DNA from: Sedimenticola sp. | GTDB lineage: Bacteria > Pseudomonadota > Gammaproteobacteria > Chromatiales > Chromatiaceae | Assembly (NCBI GenBank): GCA_011051655.1 | Contig: DRKS01000003.1 | Coordinates: 116,050 to 180,049, forward strand | Direction: 5' to 3' | DNA length: 64,000 nucleotides | Part shown: piece after piece, positions 51,575-63,122 of the stretch | Layout of the letters: every line of letters starts with the position of its first letter | Numbering within the stretch: position 1 is the first letter of the stretch | Program-made: the position numbers and the translations under genes | The notes under the pieces: model-generated | What the model was told of the DNA's origin: nothing | What the model saw: the letters and a program-made list of their open reading frames with translations, nothing else | Database searches by the model: none

Positions 51575-52597
51575 ATGGAGACGACGGCGGCCGAAATAAA
51601 GGAGAAGTCCTTCAGGGAAAAGCTTATTGATGTGATCCAGGAGGAGGTTCCCGATCATCTCAACAGCTTTGCCTACTGCCTCGGGGCCACGCCCCTGATC
51701 CTGTTTCTCATCCTGGCGGTAAGCGGTGTTTTATTGACCTTTTACTACATCCCCTTCCCCGGCCAGGCATACGGCAGCGTAAAGGCGATTACCGAAGAGA
51801 TCTACCTGGGATGGTTCATCCGCGGCGTCCACCGGGCGGCGGTGAATCTCATGGTCGCCACCTTGCTGCTGCACATCGTGCGGGTTTTCATAACCCGGGC
51901 GTACCGTGACGGCGGTGAAATGAAATGGCTGCTGGGCGCGGCGCTGTTTTTCACCGTGCTGGCCTTTGGCTTCACCGGCTATTCGTTGGTGTATGACAAC
52001 GTGTCCTACTGGGGCATGACGGTGGTGACCGACATGATCGGCCAGATCCCGGTGGTGGGCAAATCCCTGTTCCTGCTCCTGCGGGGCGGGGAGGATATAA
52101 CCGAGCTGACGCTTCTCAGGTTATACGACCTGCATACCAAGATACTTCCGCTGGTGATCCTGGTGCTCATCGGCGCCCATATCGTCGCCATCCGCACCAT
52201 CGGCTTCGCAAAGGTGGACGGCAACGGCGGGACCCATCCATTCTATCCCGAGCACGCCCTCAAGATGACGGCCATCGCCATCATGCTGCTGATCGTCATT
52301 GTCAACATGGCCGCGATCTTTCCGCCTGTCATCGGTGATCCCGCGAATCCCCTGGAGGTGGCGTCCGATGTTTCCCCGCCATGGTATTTCTCCGCCATAT
52401 ACCGCTGGATCATTATTGCGCCGAGGGAGGCCGGACTGTTCAGCGTCTTTGCGTTTTTCATCGTCTTTACCATCTATCCCTATATCGACAGGGGCTTTGC
52501 CGACCGGGGCGCCAATATGCTGCGGATAAACCTGGCCATCGGCATCCTGGTGGCGGTTTTCTTTGCGCTGATGACCATCTGGGAAGCACTGGTATGA
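51575..52597 (+). CDS. Cytochrome b of b6-type (fused N and C domains)
   Basis: Membrane quinol-oxidising subunit. The 340 residues carry two bis-His heme pairs, H86/H100 (13 residues between) and H187/H202 (14 between), the spacing typical of cytochrome b6. Cys35 in FAYCLGA sits where b6 attaches the extra heme cn, followed by SGVLLTFYYIP as in b6. The Qo motif is PPWY at 268-271 rather than PEWY, a form associated with menaquinone or low-potential quinols. Eight helices are expected; b6 and subunit IV regions are fused. It has no cytochrome f or c1 neighbour; the octaheme protein follows after 39 bases. Confidence 0.93.
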   Translation: METTAAEIKEKSFREKLIDVIQEEVPDHLNSFAYCLGATPLILFLILAVSGVLLTFYYIPFPGQAYGSVKAITEEIYLGWFIRGVHRAAVNLMVATLLLHIVRVFITRAYRDGGEMKWLLGAALFFTVLAFGFTGYSLVYDNVSYWGMTVVTDMIGQIPVVGKSLFLLLRGGEDITELTLLRLYDLHTKILPLVILVLIGAHIVAIRTIGFAKVDGNGGTHPFYPEHALKMTAIAIMLLIVIVNMAAIFPPVIGDPANPLEVASDVSPPWYFSAIYRWIIIAPREAGLFSVFAFFIVFTIYPYIDRGFADRGANMLRINLAIGILVAVFFALMTIWEALV

Positions 52598-52636
52598 CCA
52601 CGCCAAAACAGCGAATTCAAGATTGAGGTTGGATCC

Positions 52637-54151
52637 ATGCAGGAAGAGAAAAACGATACGAATCCGGCGGAATCACCGGAACATATAAAACGCTCATCGG
52701 ATTCCTACGATGAGCTGAAGGCCGGCATGGCAAGTGCTGCGGCGGCCTTCGGAAGGTTCAGGGAATCGGTCGCCAGGGGGATGCGCATCCTGTTTGCCGA
52801 CGAGGAGAAAGGCGACTTCAATCTCATGAAATACTTCATCGGATTGTTGAGCCTCATTCTTTTTTTCGCCCTGACGATGGTCGGATATGTCAGCGTGAAA
52901 GAGAGCAAGATGGAGGTCAAGCCGGTCATCATGGAGGCCAGCGAGCAATGCATTGACTGCCACGTGAGAAAGGGCATCAGCGCAGGGGCGGTAAGGGACT
53001 GGAAGATGTCCGCGCACGCCGCCAAGGGTATCGGCTGCAACGAGTGCCATATCCCGGCCAAGGGCGCCCCCGAGCGCATCGTCGCCATGCCCACTGCCTG
53101 TGAGGATCCCAACGTCCGGCGGGAGGTCTCCTCACGCAACTGCAAGCAGTGCCACAGTGACAAGGTCGCCGAGTTTATGAAGGGCAAGCACTCCAAGGCC
53201 TGGCTCGCCATGGAGGCCATGCCGACGACCAAGGATCAGCCGGACGCCATCATGGCGGGTGAAAAAGGCTGCGGGGCCTGTCACAAGATCGGCCGGGATG
53301 AAGGCCAGTGCGACTCATGCCATACCCGCCATCTCTTCTCCGCCGCGGAGGCCAGGCGCCCTGAGGCCTGCGGCACCTGCCACATGGGGTTCGACCATCC
53401 CCAGTGGGAGATGTACTCGACCAGCAAGCACGGCATGATCTACCAGACGGAAAAGAACGACTACGACTTCAGCAGGAAGATCGGGGACTGGTACAAGGAA
53501 CCGTTCGAGGCCTCGTCGAAGACCCCGCGCGCGCCGGTTTGCGTAACCTGCCACATGCAGGACGGCGGGCACGATGTCTCCACGGCCTGGGGCTTCCTGG
53601 CCCTGCGGCTTCCGGAGGAGGACGAGGAGTGGATGGGCTACCGGGTCAGGATCCTGCAGGGGCTGGGCGTGCTGGACGCCAACGGCAAGCCCACCGAGCG
53701 GCTCGGTGCGGTGAAGGCGGCCCAAATGGCCAGGCTGACCAGGGAGGAGTGGGAGGCCGAGCGCAGAAAAATGCTGAACGTATGCAGCCAGTGCCACGGT
53801 GAGACCTGGGCCAGGGAGGAGCTGGAAAAGATCGACGGCCTGATCAAGGAGGCCGACAGGCTCATGGCCGAGGCGGTGGACATCGTGGAGGGGCTCTACC
53901 GGGACGGCATCCTGCCGCGCCCGGCCGACTATCCCGCGGGTGTCGACCTGCTGCGGTTCTACGAAGTCCAGAGCGGGATCGAGCAGACCCTCTACGTCAT
54001 GTTCCTGGAGCACCGCATGCGGACCTTCCAGGGCGGCTTTCATTCCAACCCGGACTATCTGCACTGGTATGGCTGGGCCGAGATGAAGAGGGATCTGGTG
54101 GAAATCAGAGAAGAGGCCCGCCGGCTCAGGGAGGAGCACAAAGGCGGATAG
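52637..54151 (+). CDS. Membrane-anchored octaheme cytochrome c, hydroxylamine-oxidoreductase-like
   Basis: A 504-residue protein with one transmembrane anchor near 64-86 and no cleavable signal. Eight CxxCH heme sites begin at residues 105, 134, 169, 212, 225, 245, 302 and 383. The helical C-terminus ends FHSNPDYLHWYGWAEMKRDL (468-487), resembling the HAO family after its last heme. It is probably the electron acceptor or terminal reductase of the Rieske/cytochrome b pair. Family members oxidise hydroxylamine or hydrazine, or reduce nitrite or hydroxylamine; whether the cross-linking Tyr of true HAO is present needs an alignment. It ends at a strong terminator. Its sequence, not its substrate, is certain. 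Confidence 0.88.
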   Translation: MQEEKNDTNPAESPEHIKRSSDSYDELKAGMASAAAAFGRFRESVARGMRILFADEEKGDFNLMKYFIGLLSLILFFALTMVGYVSVKESKMEVKPVIMEASEQCIDCHVRKGISAGAVRDWKMSAHAAKGIGCNECHIPAKGAPERIVAMPTACEDPNVRREVSSRNCKQCHSDKVAEFMKGKHSKAWLAMEAMPTTKDQPDAIMAGEKGCGACHKIGRDEGQCDSCHTRHLFSAAEARRPEACGTCHMGFDHPQWEMYSTSKHGMIYQTEKNDYDFSRKIGDWYKEPFEASSKTPRAPVCVTCHMQDGGHDVSTAWGFLALRLPEEDEEWMGYRVRILQGLGVLDANGKPTERLGAVKAAQMARLTREEWEAERRKMLNVCSQCHGETWAREELEKIDGLIKEADRLMAEAVDIVEGLYRDGILPRPADYPAGVDLLRFYEVQSGIEQTLYVMFLEHRMRTFQGGFHSNPDYLHWYGWAEMKRDLVEIREEARRLREEHKGG

Positions 54152-54154
54152 GCC

Positions 54155-54190
54155 GGCGGAAAACGGGGGCTTCAACCCCCGTTTTCCGCC
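54155..54190. terminator. Long hairpin between the octaheme gene and the CDGSH gene
   Basis: A perfect 15-bp stem (GGCGGAAAACGGGGG with its complement) around the loop CTTCAA, three bases after the octaheme stop. Only two T follow on the plus strand, so it is a stable 3'-end structure serving one or both convergent genes. Confidence 0.75.
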
Positions 54191-54209
54191 TTAGCGGAAG
54201 AAAGGCGGA

Positions 54210-54464
54210 TCAGGACGGCGTTTCCAGCGTTTCATGGGTTCCGTCGCAGAAGGGCTTGTTCTTGCTCTGCCGGCATCCGCACAGCGCGACCTCCCGCCGC
54301 TTGGCGATTTCGATCCGGAGTGGTTTGAGGCCGGTGCCCGCCGTATCGTGGGTCCCGTCGCAGAAAGGCTGGTTGTCGGACAGGCCGCAGCTGCACCACC
54401 AGTATTCGCCGGGCCCGAGTTCCACCACATAAGGGCCGGCCTGGGTCTGTTTGGGTTCAGTCAT
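54210..54464 (-). CDS. Double CDGSH iron-sulfur domain protein
   Basis: An 84-residue protein with two mitoNEET-like [2Fe-2S] sites: C24, C26, C35 and H39 in CSCGLSDNQPFCDGTH, and C62, C64, C73 and H77 in CGCRQSKNKPFCDGTH. I chose ATG 54464 because AAGGAGGAG stands before it; an upstream start would add 62 non-conserved residues. Function unknown; the family is linked to redox and iron sensing. It converges with the octaheme cytochrome gene. Confidence 0.93.
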   Translation of the reverse strand: MTEPKQTQAGPYVVELGPGEYWWCSCGLSDNQPFCDGTHDTAGTGLKPLRIEIAKRREVALCGCRQSKNKPFCDGTHETLETPS

Positions 54465-54648
54465 GGTATCTCCTCCTTGGGAAGATAGTACTGCGTAGGC
54501 CAATGGTAATGCATGGGCATAATGTTTGCCCGCCTGATGTACAGTATGCCCCTCCATGGGCCGCCAAAAGCCCTGCAAACTATAGGTGTATTTCCGGGCG
54601 CGGGCAAGGCATTTGGTGCGCGCCCCATGTTGCCGGTAAGATCGCGGC

Positions 54649-57342
54649 ATGAATGCAGAGACCCCCCTTGTCCTGGTTGACGGCTCGTCCTACCTTTTCC
54701 GCGCCTATCACGCCCTGCCGCCCCTGACGAATTCCAGGGGCGATCCCACCGGCGCGGTGGTGGGGGTGGTCAATATGCTGCGGAAACTCATCGAGGACTA
54801 CCGGCCGGCCCGCATCGCCGTGGTGTTCGATGCGCCGGGGGGCAGTTTCCGTAACGAGATCTACCACCAGTACAAGGCCCACCGCCCCCCCATGCCGGAT
54901 GACCTGCGGGTCCAGATCGAGCCCCTGCACGAGATCATCCGGGCCATGGGGCTGCCGCTGCTCATCGTTCCGGGCGTGGAGGCGGATGACGTCATCGGCA
55001 CCCTGGCGGCCCGGGCGGCGGAGCAGGGCATGCCCACCATCGTTTCCACCGGCGACAAGGATCTGGCCCAACTGGTGAATGACCGCATCAGCCTCATCAA
55101 CACCATGACCGGCAGCCGCCTGGACCGGGAGGCCGTGATCGAGAAATTCGGGGTCCCGCCGGAGCGCATCGTGGACTATCTCGCCCTCATCGGCGACAGC
55201 GTGGACAACATACCCGGGGTGCCCAAGTGCGGGCCCAAGACGGCGGCCAAATGGTTGCAGACCTACGGCTCCCTGGACGGGGTCATGGCCCATGCGGACG
55301 AGATCAAGGGCAAGGTGGGAGAGAATCTGCGAAACAGCCTGGAGCAGTTGCCCCTCGCCCGGGAGCTGACCACCATCCGCCGTGACCTGGACCTGGACCG
55401 GGGCCCCGAGGACCTGAAACCGGCGGCGCCGGACAAGGAGAGGCTGCGGGAACTCTACAGCCGTATCGAATCCAGCCGCCTGCTGGCCACCCTGGATGAC
55501 CAGGAGGAGAAGGCCGGGGCGGTGGAAGCGATGGAAAGGCGCTATGAAATCATTCTCGCCCAGGCGGATTTCGACCGCTGGATGGAGAAGCTGGAGCAGG
55601 CCGGACTGTTCGCCTTCGATACCGAGACCACCGGCCTCGACTACATGCAGGCGGAGCTGGTGGGGCTTTCCTTTGCCGTCACCCCCGGCGAGGCGGCCTA
55701 TGTGCCCCTGGCCCATGACTATGCAGGCGCCCCCCCGCAGCTCGACCGCGATGCCGTGCTGGCGCGCATGCGGCCGCTGCTGGAGGACCCGGGCCGGCCC
55801 AAGGTCGGCCAGAATCTGAAATACGACATGAGCGTGCTGGCCCGCTACGGCATCGAGCTGGAGGGCATCGCCTACGACACCATGCTGGAATCCTATGTGC
55901 TGGACAGCACCGCCAGCCGCCATGACATGGACTCCCTGGCGAAGAAATATCTGGGGCTCGCCACCACCAGGTATGAAGACGTGGCCGGCAAGGGGGCCAG
56001 GCAGATCGGCTTTAACCAGGTGGCCCTGGAGCAGGCGGGACCCTATGCCGCCGAGGATGCGGACATCACCCTGCGGCTGCACCGGACGATATGGCCCCGG
56101 CTGGAGAGTGAGCGTTCACTGACAAAGCTGTTCCGGGACATCGAGATGCCCCTGGTGCCGGTGCTCTCGCGCATGGAGCGCACCGGGGTGCGCATCGACA
56201 CCGCCATGCTCAAGGCCCACAGCCGGCAACTGGCGGAGCGCCTGCACGAGCTGGAGCGGCGGGCCTACGAGATCGCGGGACAGCCCTTCAATCTGGGTTC
56301 CCCCAAACAGATCGGCGAGATCTTCTTCGACCGGCTGAAGCTGCCGGTGATCGCCAAGACGCCCAAGGGCGCGCCCTCCACCGCCGAGGCGGTGCTGGCG
56401 GAGCTGGCCGAGGACTATCCCCTGCCCCGGCTGATCCTGGAGCACCGGGGCCTGAGCAAGCTCAAGTCGACCTACACCGACAAGCTGCCGCGCCAGGTCA
56501 ATCCCCGGACCGGGCGGGTGCACACCTCCTATCATCAGGCGGTGACCGCCACCGGGCGGCTGTCTTCCTCGGACCCCAATCTGCAGAACATCCCGGTGCG
56601 CAACGAGGAGGGGCGGCGCATCCGCCAGGCCTTCATCCCCGAAACGGGCTGGTGCATGCTGGCGGCGGATTACTCCCAGATCGAACTGCGCATCATGGCC
56701 CATCTCTCCGGCGACGAGGGGCTGCTGAAGGCCTTTGCCACCGGGCAGGATATCCACCGCGCCACCGCCGCCGAGGTCTTCGGGGTGGCGCCGGAGGAGG
56801 TGAGCGGCGAACAGCGCCGCTCCGCCAAGGCCATCAATTTCGGGCTGATCTACGGCATGTCCGCCTTTGGCCTGGCGAAGCAGCTCGGCATCGAGCGCCA
56901 GGCGGCCCAATCCTATGTGGATCTCTATTTCCGGCGCTATCCGGGGGTACAGCGCTTCATGGACCGGATCCGTGAACAGGCCCGCGAAAAGGGCTATGTG
57001 GAAACCGTATTCGGCCGCCGCCTCCACCTGCCGGAGATCAATGCCCGCAACGGCCAGCGCCGGGCGGCGGCCGAGCGCACCGCCATCAACGCCCCCATGC
57101 AGGGCACCGCGGCGGACATCATCAAGCGGGCCATGCTGACCCTGGATGCCTGGATCCGGTCAGAGCGGCCGGCGGTGCGCATGATCATGCAGGTGCATGA
57201 CGAACTGGTGTTCGAAGTGCGGGAGGATCAATTGGGCGCGGCGGAAGAACGCATTCGCCATTTCATGGAAACGGCCGCCGATCTGACGGTGCCCCTGGTG
57301 GTGGATGTGGGGGTCGGGGACAATTGGGACGAGGCCCATTGA
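54649..57342 (+). CDS. polA: DNA polymerase I
   Basis: Repair and Okazaki-fragment polymerase. The 897 residues contain the 5'-3' exonuclease ([40 protein letters not shown]), a 3'-5' exonuclease with the active [10 protein letters not shown] (near 324-333), and the polymerase core with [36 protein letters not shown] and VHDELVFEV near 848-856. It diverges from the CDGSH gene. A repeat and a terminator inside the end of engB follow. Confidence 0.99.
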   Translation: MNAETPLVLVDGSSYLFRAYHALPPLTNSRGDPTGAVVGVVNMLRKLIEDYRPARIAVVFDAPGGSFRNEIYHQYKAHRPPMPDDLRVQIEPLHEIIRAMGLPLLIVPGVEADDVIGTLAARAAEQGMPTIVSTGDKDLAQLVNDRISLINTMTGSRLDREAVIEKFGVPPERIVDYLALIGDSVDNIPGVPKCGPKTAAKWLQTYGSLDGVMAHADEIKGKVGENLRNSLEQLPLARELTTIRRDLDLDRGPEDLKPAAPDKERLRELYSRIESSRLLATLDDQEEKAGAVEAMERRYEIILAQADFDRWMEKLEQAGLFAFDTETTGLDYMQAELVGLSFAVTPGEAAYVPLAHDYAGAPPQLDRDAVLARMRPLLEDPGRPKVGQNLKYDMSVLARYGIELEGIAYDTMLESYVLDSTASRHDMDSLAKKYLGLATTRYEDVAGKGARQIGFNQVALEQAGPYAAEDADITLRLHRTIWPRLESERSLTKLFRDIEMPLVPVLSRMERTGVRIDTAMLKAHSRQLAERLHELERRAYEIAGQPFNLGSPKQIGEIFFDRLKLPVIAKTPKGAPSTAEAVLAELAEDYPLPRLILEHRGLSKLKSTYTDKLPRQVNPRTGRVHTSYHQAVTATGRLSSSDPNLQNIPVRNEEGRRIRQAFIPETGWCMLAADYSQIELRIMAHLSGDEGLLKAFATGQDIHRATAAEVFGVAPEEVSGEQRRSAKAINFGLIYGMSAFGLAKQLGIERQAAQSYVDLYFRRYPGVQRFMDRIREQAREKGYVETVFGRRLHLPEINARNGQRRAAAERTAINAPMQGTAADIIKRAMLTLDAWIRSERPAVRMIMQVHDELVFEVREDQLGAAEERIRHFMETAADLTVPLVVDVGVGDNWDEAH

Positions 57343-57345
57343 ATA

Positions 57346-57386
57346 GTTTACGGTTTGCGGTTGTCAGTTGACGGTCAACCGTAAAC
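57346..57386. repeat. Inverted heptamer tract after polA
   Basis: GTTTACGGTT (57346-57355) and AACCGTAAAC (57377-57386) pair across 21 bases that contain further ACGGT/CAGTTGAC units of the 7-bp family. It starts 4 bases after the polA stop and could form a hairpin in the 3' end of its message. Confidence 0.75.
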
Positions 57387-57512
57387 GGGTAAAGTTTTTT
57401 TGAACTTTCTTGAAATGCCCCAGTCATATCATCACACGTCACATGACGTTGGGCCTGATCCCCCCCTTTTTGAAAAGGCCCTTGTTCCCGGCAGCCCCAA
57501 GCCGGGAAAACA

Positions 57513-58151
57513 TTAATCCCGGCGAATTTCCGTTTGTTCGCCGGGATTTTTTTTATCCAGCCCGAACCACCGGTCGAGGACGCCATGGGCCTCATCGACG
57601 CCCTGGCGCTTCAGGGATGAAAAGAGCTGGACGCTTACCGCATCCCCATGGGCCGCGGTGTCACGCCGGACCCTGAGCAGGATGTCATTGGCCGGGCCCC
57701 TCTTCAGCTTGTCCGCCTTGGTCAGCAGGATATGGGTGGGCAGGCCGTGATAGGCGTTCCATTCCAGCATCTGCCGGTCGAACGCCGTCAACGGATGGCG
57801 GCAGTCCATGAGCAGGATCAGGCCGCGCAGGCAGCGCCGGTTCTCCAGGTAACCGGCCAGTTCCTTCTGCCATTGCCGCTTGACGGACTCGGCGACCTTG
57901 GCGTAGCCATAGCCCGGCAGGTCCACCAGGCGTCTTTCATCGTCCAGGATAAAGAAATTGAGCAGCCGGGTGCGCCCCGGGGTCTTGCTGGTGCGGGCCA
58001 GCGCCTTTTGCCGGCAAAGCACGTTGATGGCGCTGGATTTGCCGGCGTTGGAGCGGCCGGCAAAGGCGACCTCGATCCCCTCATCCGGCGGGGCCTGGGT
58101 GATGTTGGCGGCGCTGGTGAGGAACCTGGCGCGGTGGTAGTAAGGGTTCAT
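57513..58151 (-). CDS. engB: Ribosome-biogenesis GTP-binding protein EngB (YsxC/YihA)
   Basis: Essential TRAFAC GTPase in large-subunit assembly. The 212 residues contain G1 [18 protein letters not shown] near 29-46, G3 [15 protein letters not shown] and G4 [13 protein letters not shown] near 139-151. Its last codons coincide with the hairpin and A-tract of the polA terminator on the other strand, giving the C-terminus [14 protein letters not shown]. Convergent polA-engB order is common in the class. Confidence 0.97.
   Translation of the reverse strand: MNPYYHRARFLTSAANITQAPPDEGIEVAFAGRSNAGKSSAINVLCRQKALARTSKTPGRTRLLNFFILDDERRLVDLPGYGYAKVAESVKRQWQKELAGYLENRRCLRGLILLMDCRHPLTAFDRQMLEWNAYHGLPTHILLTKADKLKRGPANDILLRVRRDTAAHGDAVSVQLFSSLKRQGVDEAHGVLDRWFGLDKKNPGEQTEIRRD
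57516..57554 (+). terminator. polA terminator overlapping the 3' end of engB
   Basis: ATCCCGGCGAA (57516-57526) and TTCGCCGGGAT (57537-57547) form an 11-bp stem followed by seven more T on the plus strand. It lies about 170 bases after the polA stop, wholly inside the end of the engB coding region on the other strand. Confidence 0.85.
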
Positions 58152-58195
58152 GGCGTATGAAAACGAGCCGGCGGGCTGTTCGCAAGCCGGTCAAT

Positions 58196-58675
58196 CTAAT
58201 CGGCGCGCTTCCAGTGGCCGGATTTTCCGCCGGCCTTCTCCAGCAGCCGGACCTGCTCGATACACATGCCCCGGTCCACCGCCTTGCACATGTCATAGAT
58301 GGTCAGCAGGGCGACCTGGGTGGCGCACAGGGCCTCCATCTCCACCCCCGTCTGGCCGCGGGTCTCGACGGTAGTGCGGCAGTGGATGGAGGAAGTGGCG
58401 GCCTCCGGCGTCAGGTCGATCTCCACATGGGTCAGGGCCAGGGGGTGGCACAGGGGCACCAGGTCCGAGGTCTTCTTGCTGGCCATGATGCCCGCGATGC
58501 GGGCGATGCCCAGGACATCCCCCTTTTTGTGTCCGCCCTGTTCGATCCGGGCCAGGGTCTCCGGCTGCATGCGAATGCGCCCCTCGGCCACCGCCACCCG
58601 GGCGGTTACATCCTTGTCACCCACATCCACCATGTGGGCTTCGCCAGATTGGTTGAAATGGGTCAGGTCAGACAT
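58196..58675 (-). CDS. moaC: Cyclic pyranopterin monophosphate synthase
   Basis: Second step of molybdenum cofactor synthesis. ATG 58675 ([20 protein letters not shown]) gives 159 residues, the normal length; an upstream start would add ten poor residues. Active-site regions [19 protein letters not shown] near 69-87 and [20 protein letters not shown] near 110-129 are complete. No moaA, moaD or moaE neighbours are present, so the cofactor genes are dispersed. Confidence 0.97.
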   Translation of the reverse strand: MSDLTHFNQSGEAHMVDVGDKDVTARVAVAEGRIRMQPETLARIEQGGHKKGDVLGIARIAGIMASKKTSDLVPLCHPLALTHVEIDLTPEAATSSIHCRTTVETRGQTGVEMEALCATQVALLTIYDMCKAVDRGMCIEQVRLLEKAGGKSGHWKRAD

Positions 58676-58693
58676 GGTTACGAAGATACAGGC

Positions 58694-58743
58694 GACAAGT
58701 GACAAGTTGCAAGTGTTGGATTTTTATTGCAGCCTGCAACTTG
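58694..58743. repeat. 7-bp-period repeat with inverted arms between ppa and moaC
   Basis: GACAAGT, GACAAGT and TGCAAGT follow one another at 58694-58714, and CAAGTTGCA (58703-58711) is inverted as TGCAACTTG (58735-58743). The unit differs from AACTGAC but shares the 7-base period and location in a short intergenic gap. Confidence 0.6.
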
Positions 58744-58749
58744 GCATTG

Positions 58750-59298
58750 TTAAAAATTCGGCTTTTGCGGGGCTTTTTGATAATTTTTGACGCTGGCGAG
58801 GATCTCCGCCTTGGCCGCCTCCGCATCGCTCCAGCCCTCCACCTTGACCCACTTGCCCTCCTCCAGGTCCTTGTAGTGTTCGAAAAAGTGGGCAATCTGG
58901 TTCAACAGCCCCTGGGGCAGATCTTCGGCATTTTCCACGTCTTTGTAGAGGGGACTGACCTTGGCGAGAGGCACGGCCAGGATTTTGGCGTCGGCGCCGG
59001 ACTCGTCGGTCATGTTCAGCATGCCGACGGGGCGGCAGTGGATCACGGTGCCGGTCAGCAGGGGAAGGGGGGTCACCACCAGCACGTCCACCGGGTCGCC
59101 GTCGTCGGAGAGGGAGTGGGGGACATAGCCGTAGTTGCAGGGATAATGCATGGCCGTGCCCATGAAGCGGTCCACAAACATGGCCCCCGTCTCTTTGTCC
59201 ACTTCGTACTTGATCGGGTCCGAATGGGACGGGATCTCGATTATCACGTTGATGTTGTGGGGAATGTTCTTGCCGGAACTGACTTTGTCCAGATTCAT
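58750..59298 (-). CDS. ppa: Inorganic pyrophosphatase, soluble family I
   Basis: Hydrolyses cytosolic PPi. The 182 residues contain [18 protein letters not shown], the active-site run [17 protein letters not shown] near 73-89 and [19 protein letters not shown] near 112-130 with the catalytic Asp residues. It diverges from the membrane pyrophosphatase gene hppA, so the cell has both a dissipating and an energy-conserving enzyme side by side. Confidence 0.98.
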   Translation of the reverse strand: MNLDKVSSGKNIPHNINVIIEIPSHSDPIKYEVDKETGAMFVDRFMGTAMHYPCNYGYVPHSLSDDGDPVDVLVVTPLPLLTGTVIHCRPVGMLNMTDESGADAKILAVPLAKVSPLYKDVENAEDLPQGLLNQIAHFFEHYKDLEEGKWVKVEGWSDAEAAKAEILASVKNYQKAPQKPNF

Positions 59299-59483
59299 GT
59301 TTCGCTGCCTTGGGGAGAATAAAAAGAGGCCGGGGTGGCCGGCCTGCTCGGGGCGCTTAAGATAACGGATCAGGGCCTGTGGTTACAAGATTTTGTGGGA
59401 ATCGGGAGTAAAAAACTTGCGCCTATAGTGGAAAAAGTGTACTTAATTACCACTACCGCCTTATACAGGGAAAAAGATTCCAT

Positions 59484-59541
59484 TTTGCGCCGCGTGGTGG
59501 CACTCTCGCAGAAAAAGAGAGGCGTTGCTGCGCGGCGCAAA
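59484..59541 (+). other. Inverted repeat in the hppA leader
   Basis: TTTGCGCCGCG (59484-59494) and CGCGGCGCAAA (59531-59541) are exact complements separated by 36 bases, ending 60 bases before the hppA start. It could be an RNA stem-loop or an operator. The rest of the 303-base ppa-hppA gap shows no gene; an AT-rich promoter-like zone lies at 59400-59480. Confidence 0.55.
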
Positions 59542-59601
59542 GCATGGGGCTTTGAAAATTTTTCACCTTAAGAGAATAACGTCTATCAACTGGAGGAACC
59601 C

Positions 59602-61608
<2,007 letters not shown>

Positions 61609-61630
61609 GCCGCCGCCGGATAAGGGCCCG

Positions 61631-61667
61631 GAAGGCCGCAGAGAGAATCATTCTCTCTGCGGCCTTC
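61631..61667. other. 17-bp perfect hairpin after hppA
   Basis: GAAGGCCGCAGAGAGAA and its exact complement pair across TCA, 22 bases after the hppA stop. No T-run follows, so it is a 3'-end stabiliser or factor-dependent terminator rather than a textbook intrinsic one. Confidence 0.7.
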
Positions 61668-61791
61668 GTGCTTGAGACATCCAGAAAAGGGGGGCTTTCC
61701 TGCCAGGGGGCAGGGGGGCGCCTAAAGCCTGGACACCCGCTTGCCGATAATCTCAAAACGGCGGTCATTGCAAGGGTATCCGGGTATCGAC

Positions 61792-63114
61792 ATGAAAGAT
61801 TCATCACGAGACAGGGAGCACTATGTTTCAGCGCTCATCCACAAGAGTTTCTATCATGACGAGCGGCTTGATACCCCGACCGTTATAAAGGCCTACGACA
61901 AGATCGAAAAGATACTGCTCAAATCCAGCTACCTCACCTGCATCACCATCCAGATCGACCAGCTCAGCGATATCGAATACCTCTACGGCAGTTCAACCTA
62001 TAACGCCTTGCTGGGTGAGACCAAGGAAGTCATCAGGGAGATGAGAGAGCGCTATTTCCGGTCCGAGGATATCTTCCTGGTCGATTTGTTTGAAAACGAC
62101 ACCTTCATCATCTTCCTGGCCGAGCCGCGTAACGAGGAAACCAAGATCCTGAATCACCTCGACAGAATTGTGACCCGGGCGGAGCAGAGTATCGAAAAAC
62201 GGATTTTCAACCTGTTGTTTCCCTATACCAAGGAATACGCAAAGCCTTCGGTGGGCTATGCATTGGTCATAAACAACCCGATGATCAACAACATGCGGCT
62301 GATCATGCAGTTGATCAGCAGCTCCAAGCGCATGGGCCATTTCATGGCGGAAAAGAGCGCCTACCGGAGCCGCTACCTGTTGCAGAAGGTGATTCTGGAG
62401 AAGGACATCACCAGCGTTTTTCAACCCATCGTCAATCTCAAGACGCTGGATGTGCTGGGATACGAGGCCCTGTCACGGGGCCCGCGGGACAGCGTGTTCA
62501 GCAACCCCTTCCTGATGTTCCTGCTGGCCGCCGAGTACGGACTGTCATTCGAGTTGGACTCCATCTGCAGGGCCAAGGCCTTCGAGAGCGCGCGTGCGCT
62601 GGATTCGGATAAGAAGATCTTCGTCAACACCCTGGCCATGACCATCCATGATCCGGAATTCCGCGGCGCCTATCTGGAGAAGCTGTTCGAAGACATGAAG
62701 ATCAAACCCGAGAATGTGGTGTTCGAGATCAATGAAAAAGTGGCGATCGCAAACTACGAGCTCTTTCGCAGCTCCCTGAAGGACTATTCAGACATCGGTA
62801 TCGTTCACGCCAGTGATGACGTCGGCACGGGTTACTCGGACCTGGAGCGCATCATGGAGCTGCAGCCGGGGTTCATGAAGGTCGACATCTCCCTGGTGCG
62901 CGATCTCCATAACAGCCACATCAAGCAGGAGATCATCAAGGCCATGGTCAGCCTGGCCAAGGGGCTGAATTCCGAGATCGTCGCCGAAGGGATCGAAAGC
63001 GCCGAGGAGTTCGAGGCGCTGAAGACCCTGGGTGTGACCTATGGCCAAGGCTATTTGTTTGGCAGGCCGGCGGAGAAGTTGGTGTCCGTGGATAAGGGCT
63101 TCCTGAAGAAATAG
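61792..63114 (+). CDS. EAL-domain protein, probable cyclic-di-GMP phosphodiesterase
   Basis: I chose ATG 61792 (MKDSSRDREHYVSALI), 440 residues; a TTG 51 bases upstream is possible. The N-terminal half (30-195) resembles a degenerate GGDEF fold without a GGDEF motif. The EAL domain has all expected catalytic residues: E225 (EALSRG), N279, E312 (FEINE), D342/D343 (DDVGTG), K363, E399 and Q419. It should therefore be active. No membrane helix or sensor domain is obvious, so the input signal is unknown. It is monocistronic and converges with the DUF523 gene. Confidence 0.9.
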   Translation: MKDSSRDREHYVSALIHKSFYHDERLDTPTVIKAYDKIEKILLKSSYLTCITIQIDQLSDIEYLYGSSTYNALLGETKEVIREMRERYFRSEDIFLVDLFENDTFIIFLAEPRNEETKILNHLDRIVTRAEQSIEKRIFNLLFPYTKEYAKPSVGYALVINNPMINNMRLIMQLISSSKRMGHFMAEKSAYRSRYLLQKVILEKDITSVFQPIVNLKTLDVLGYEALSRGPRDSVFSNPFLMFLLAAEYGLSFELDSICRAKAFESARALDSDKKIFVNTLAMTIHDPEFRGAYLEKLFEDMKIKPENVVFEINEKVAIANYELFRSSLKDYSDIGIVHASDDVGTGYSDLERIMELQPGFMKVDISLVRDLHNSHIKQEIIKAMVSLAKGLNSEIVAEGIESAEEFEALKTLGVTYGQGYLFGRPAEKLVSVDKGFLKK

Positions 63115-63122
63115 CGCCCGAT

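Noticed and set aside
52637..54151. Calling the octaheme protein a true ammonia-oxidiser hydroxylamine oxidoreductase
   Set aside because: No amo, haoB or c554 genes are present, it is membrane-anchored, and it sits behind quinol-oxidising subunits. Heme count and C-terminal similarity alone do not prove the reaction.
59335..59571. 78-codon plus-strand frame in the ppa-hppA gap
   Set aside because: No ribosome-binding site and no recognisable features; it covers the probable hppA promoter and inverted repeat.
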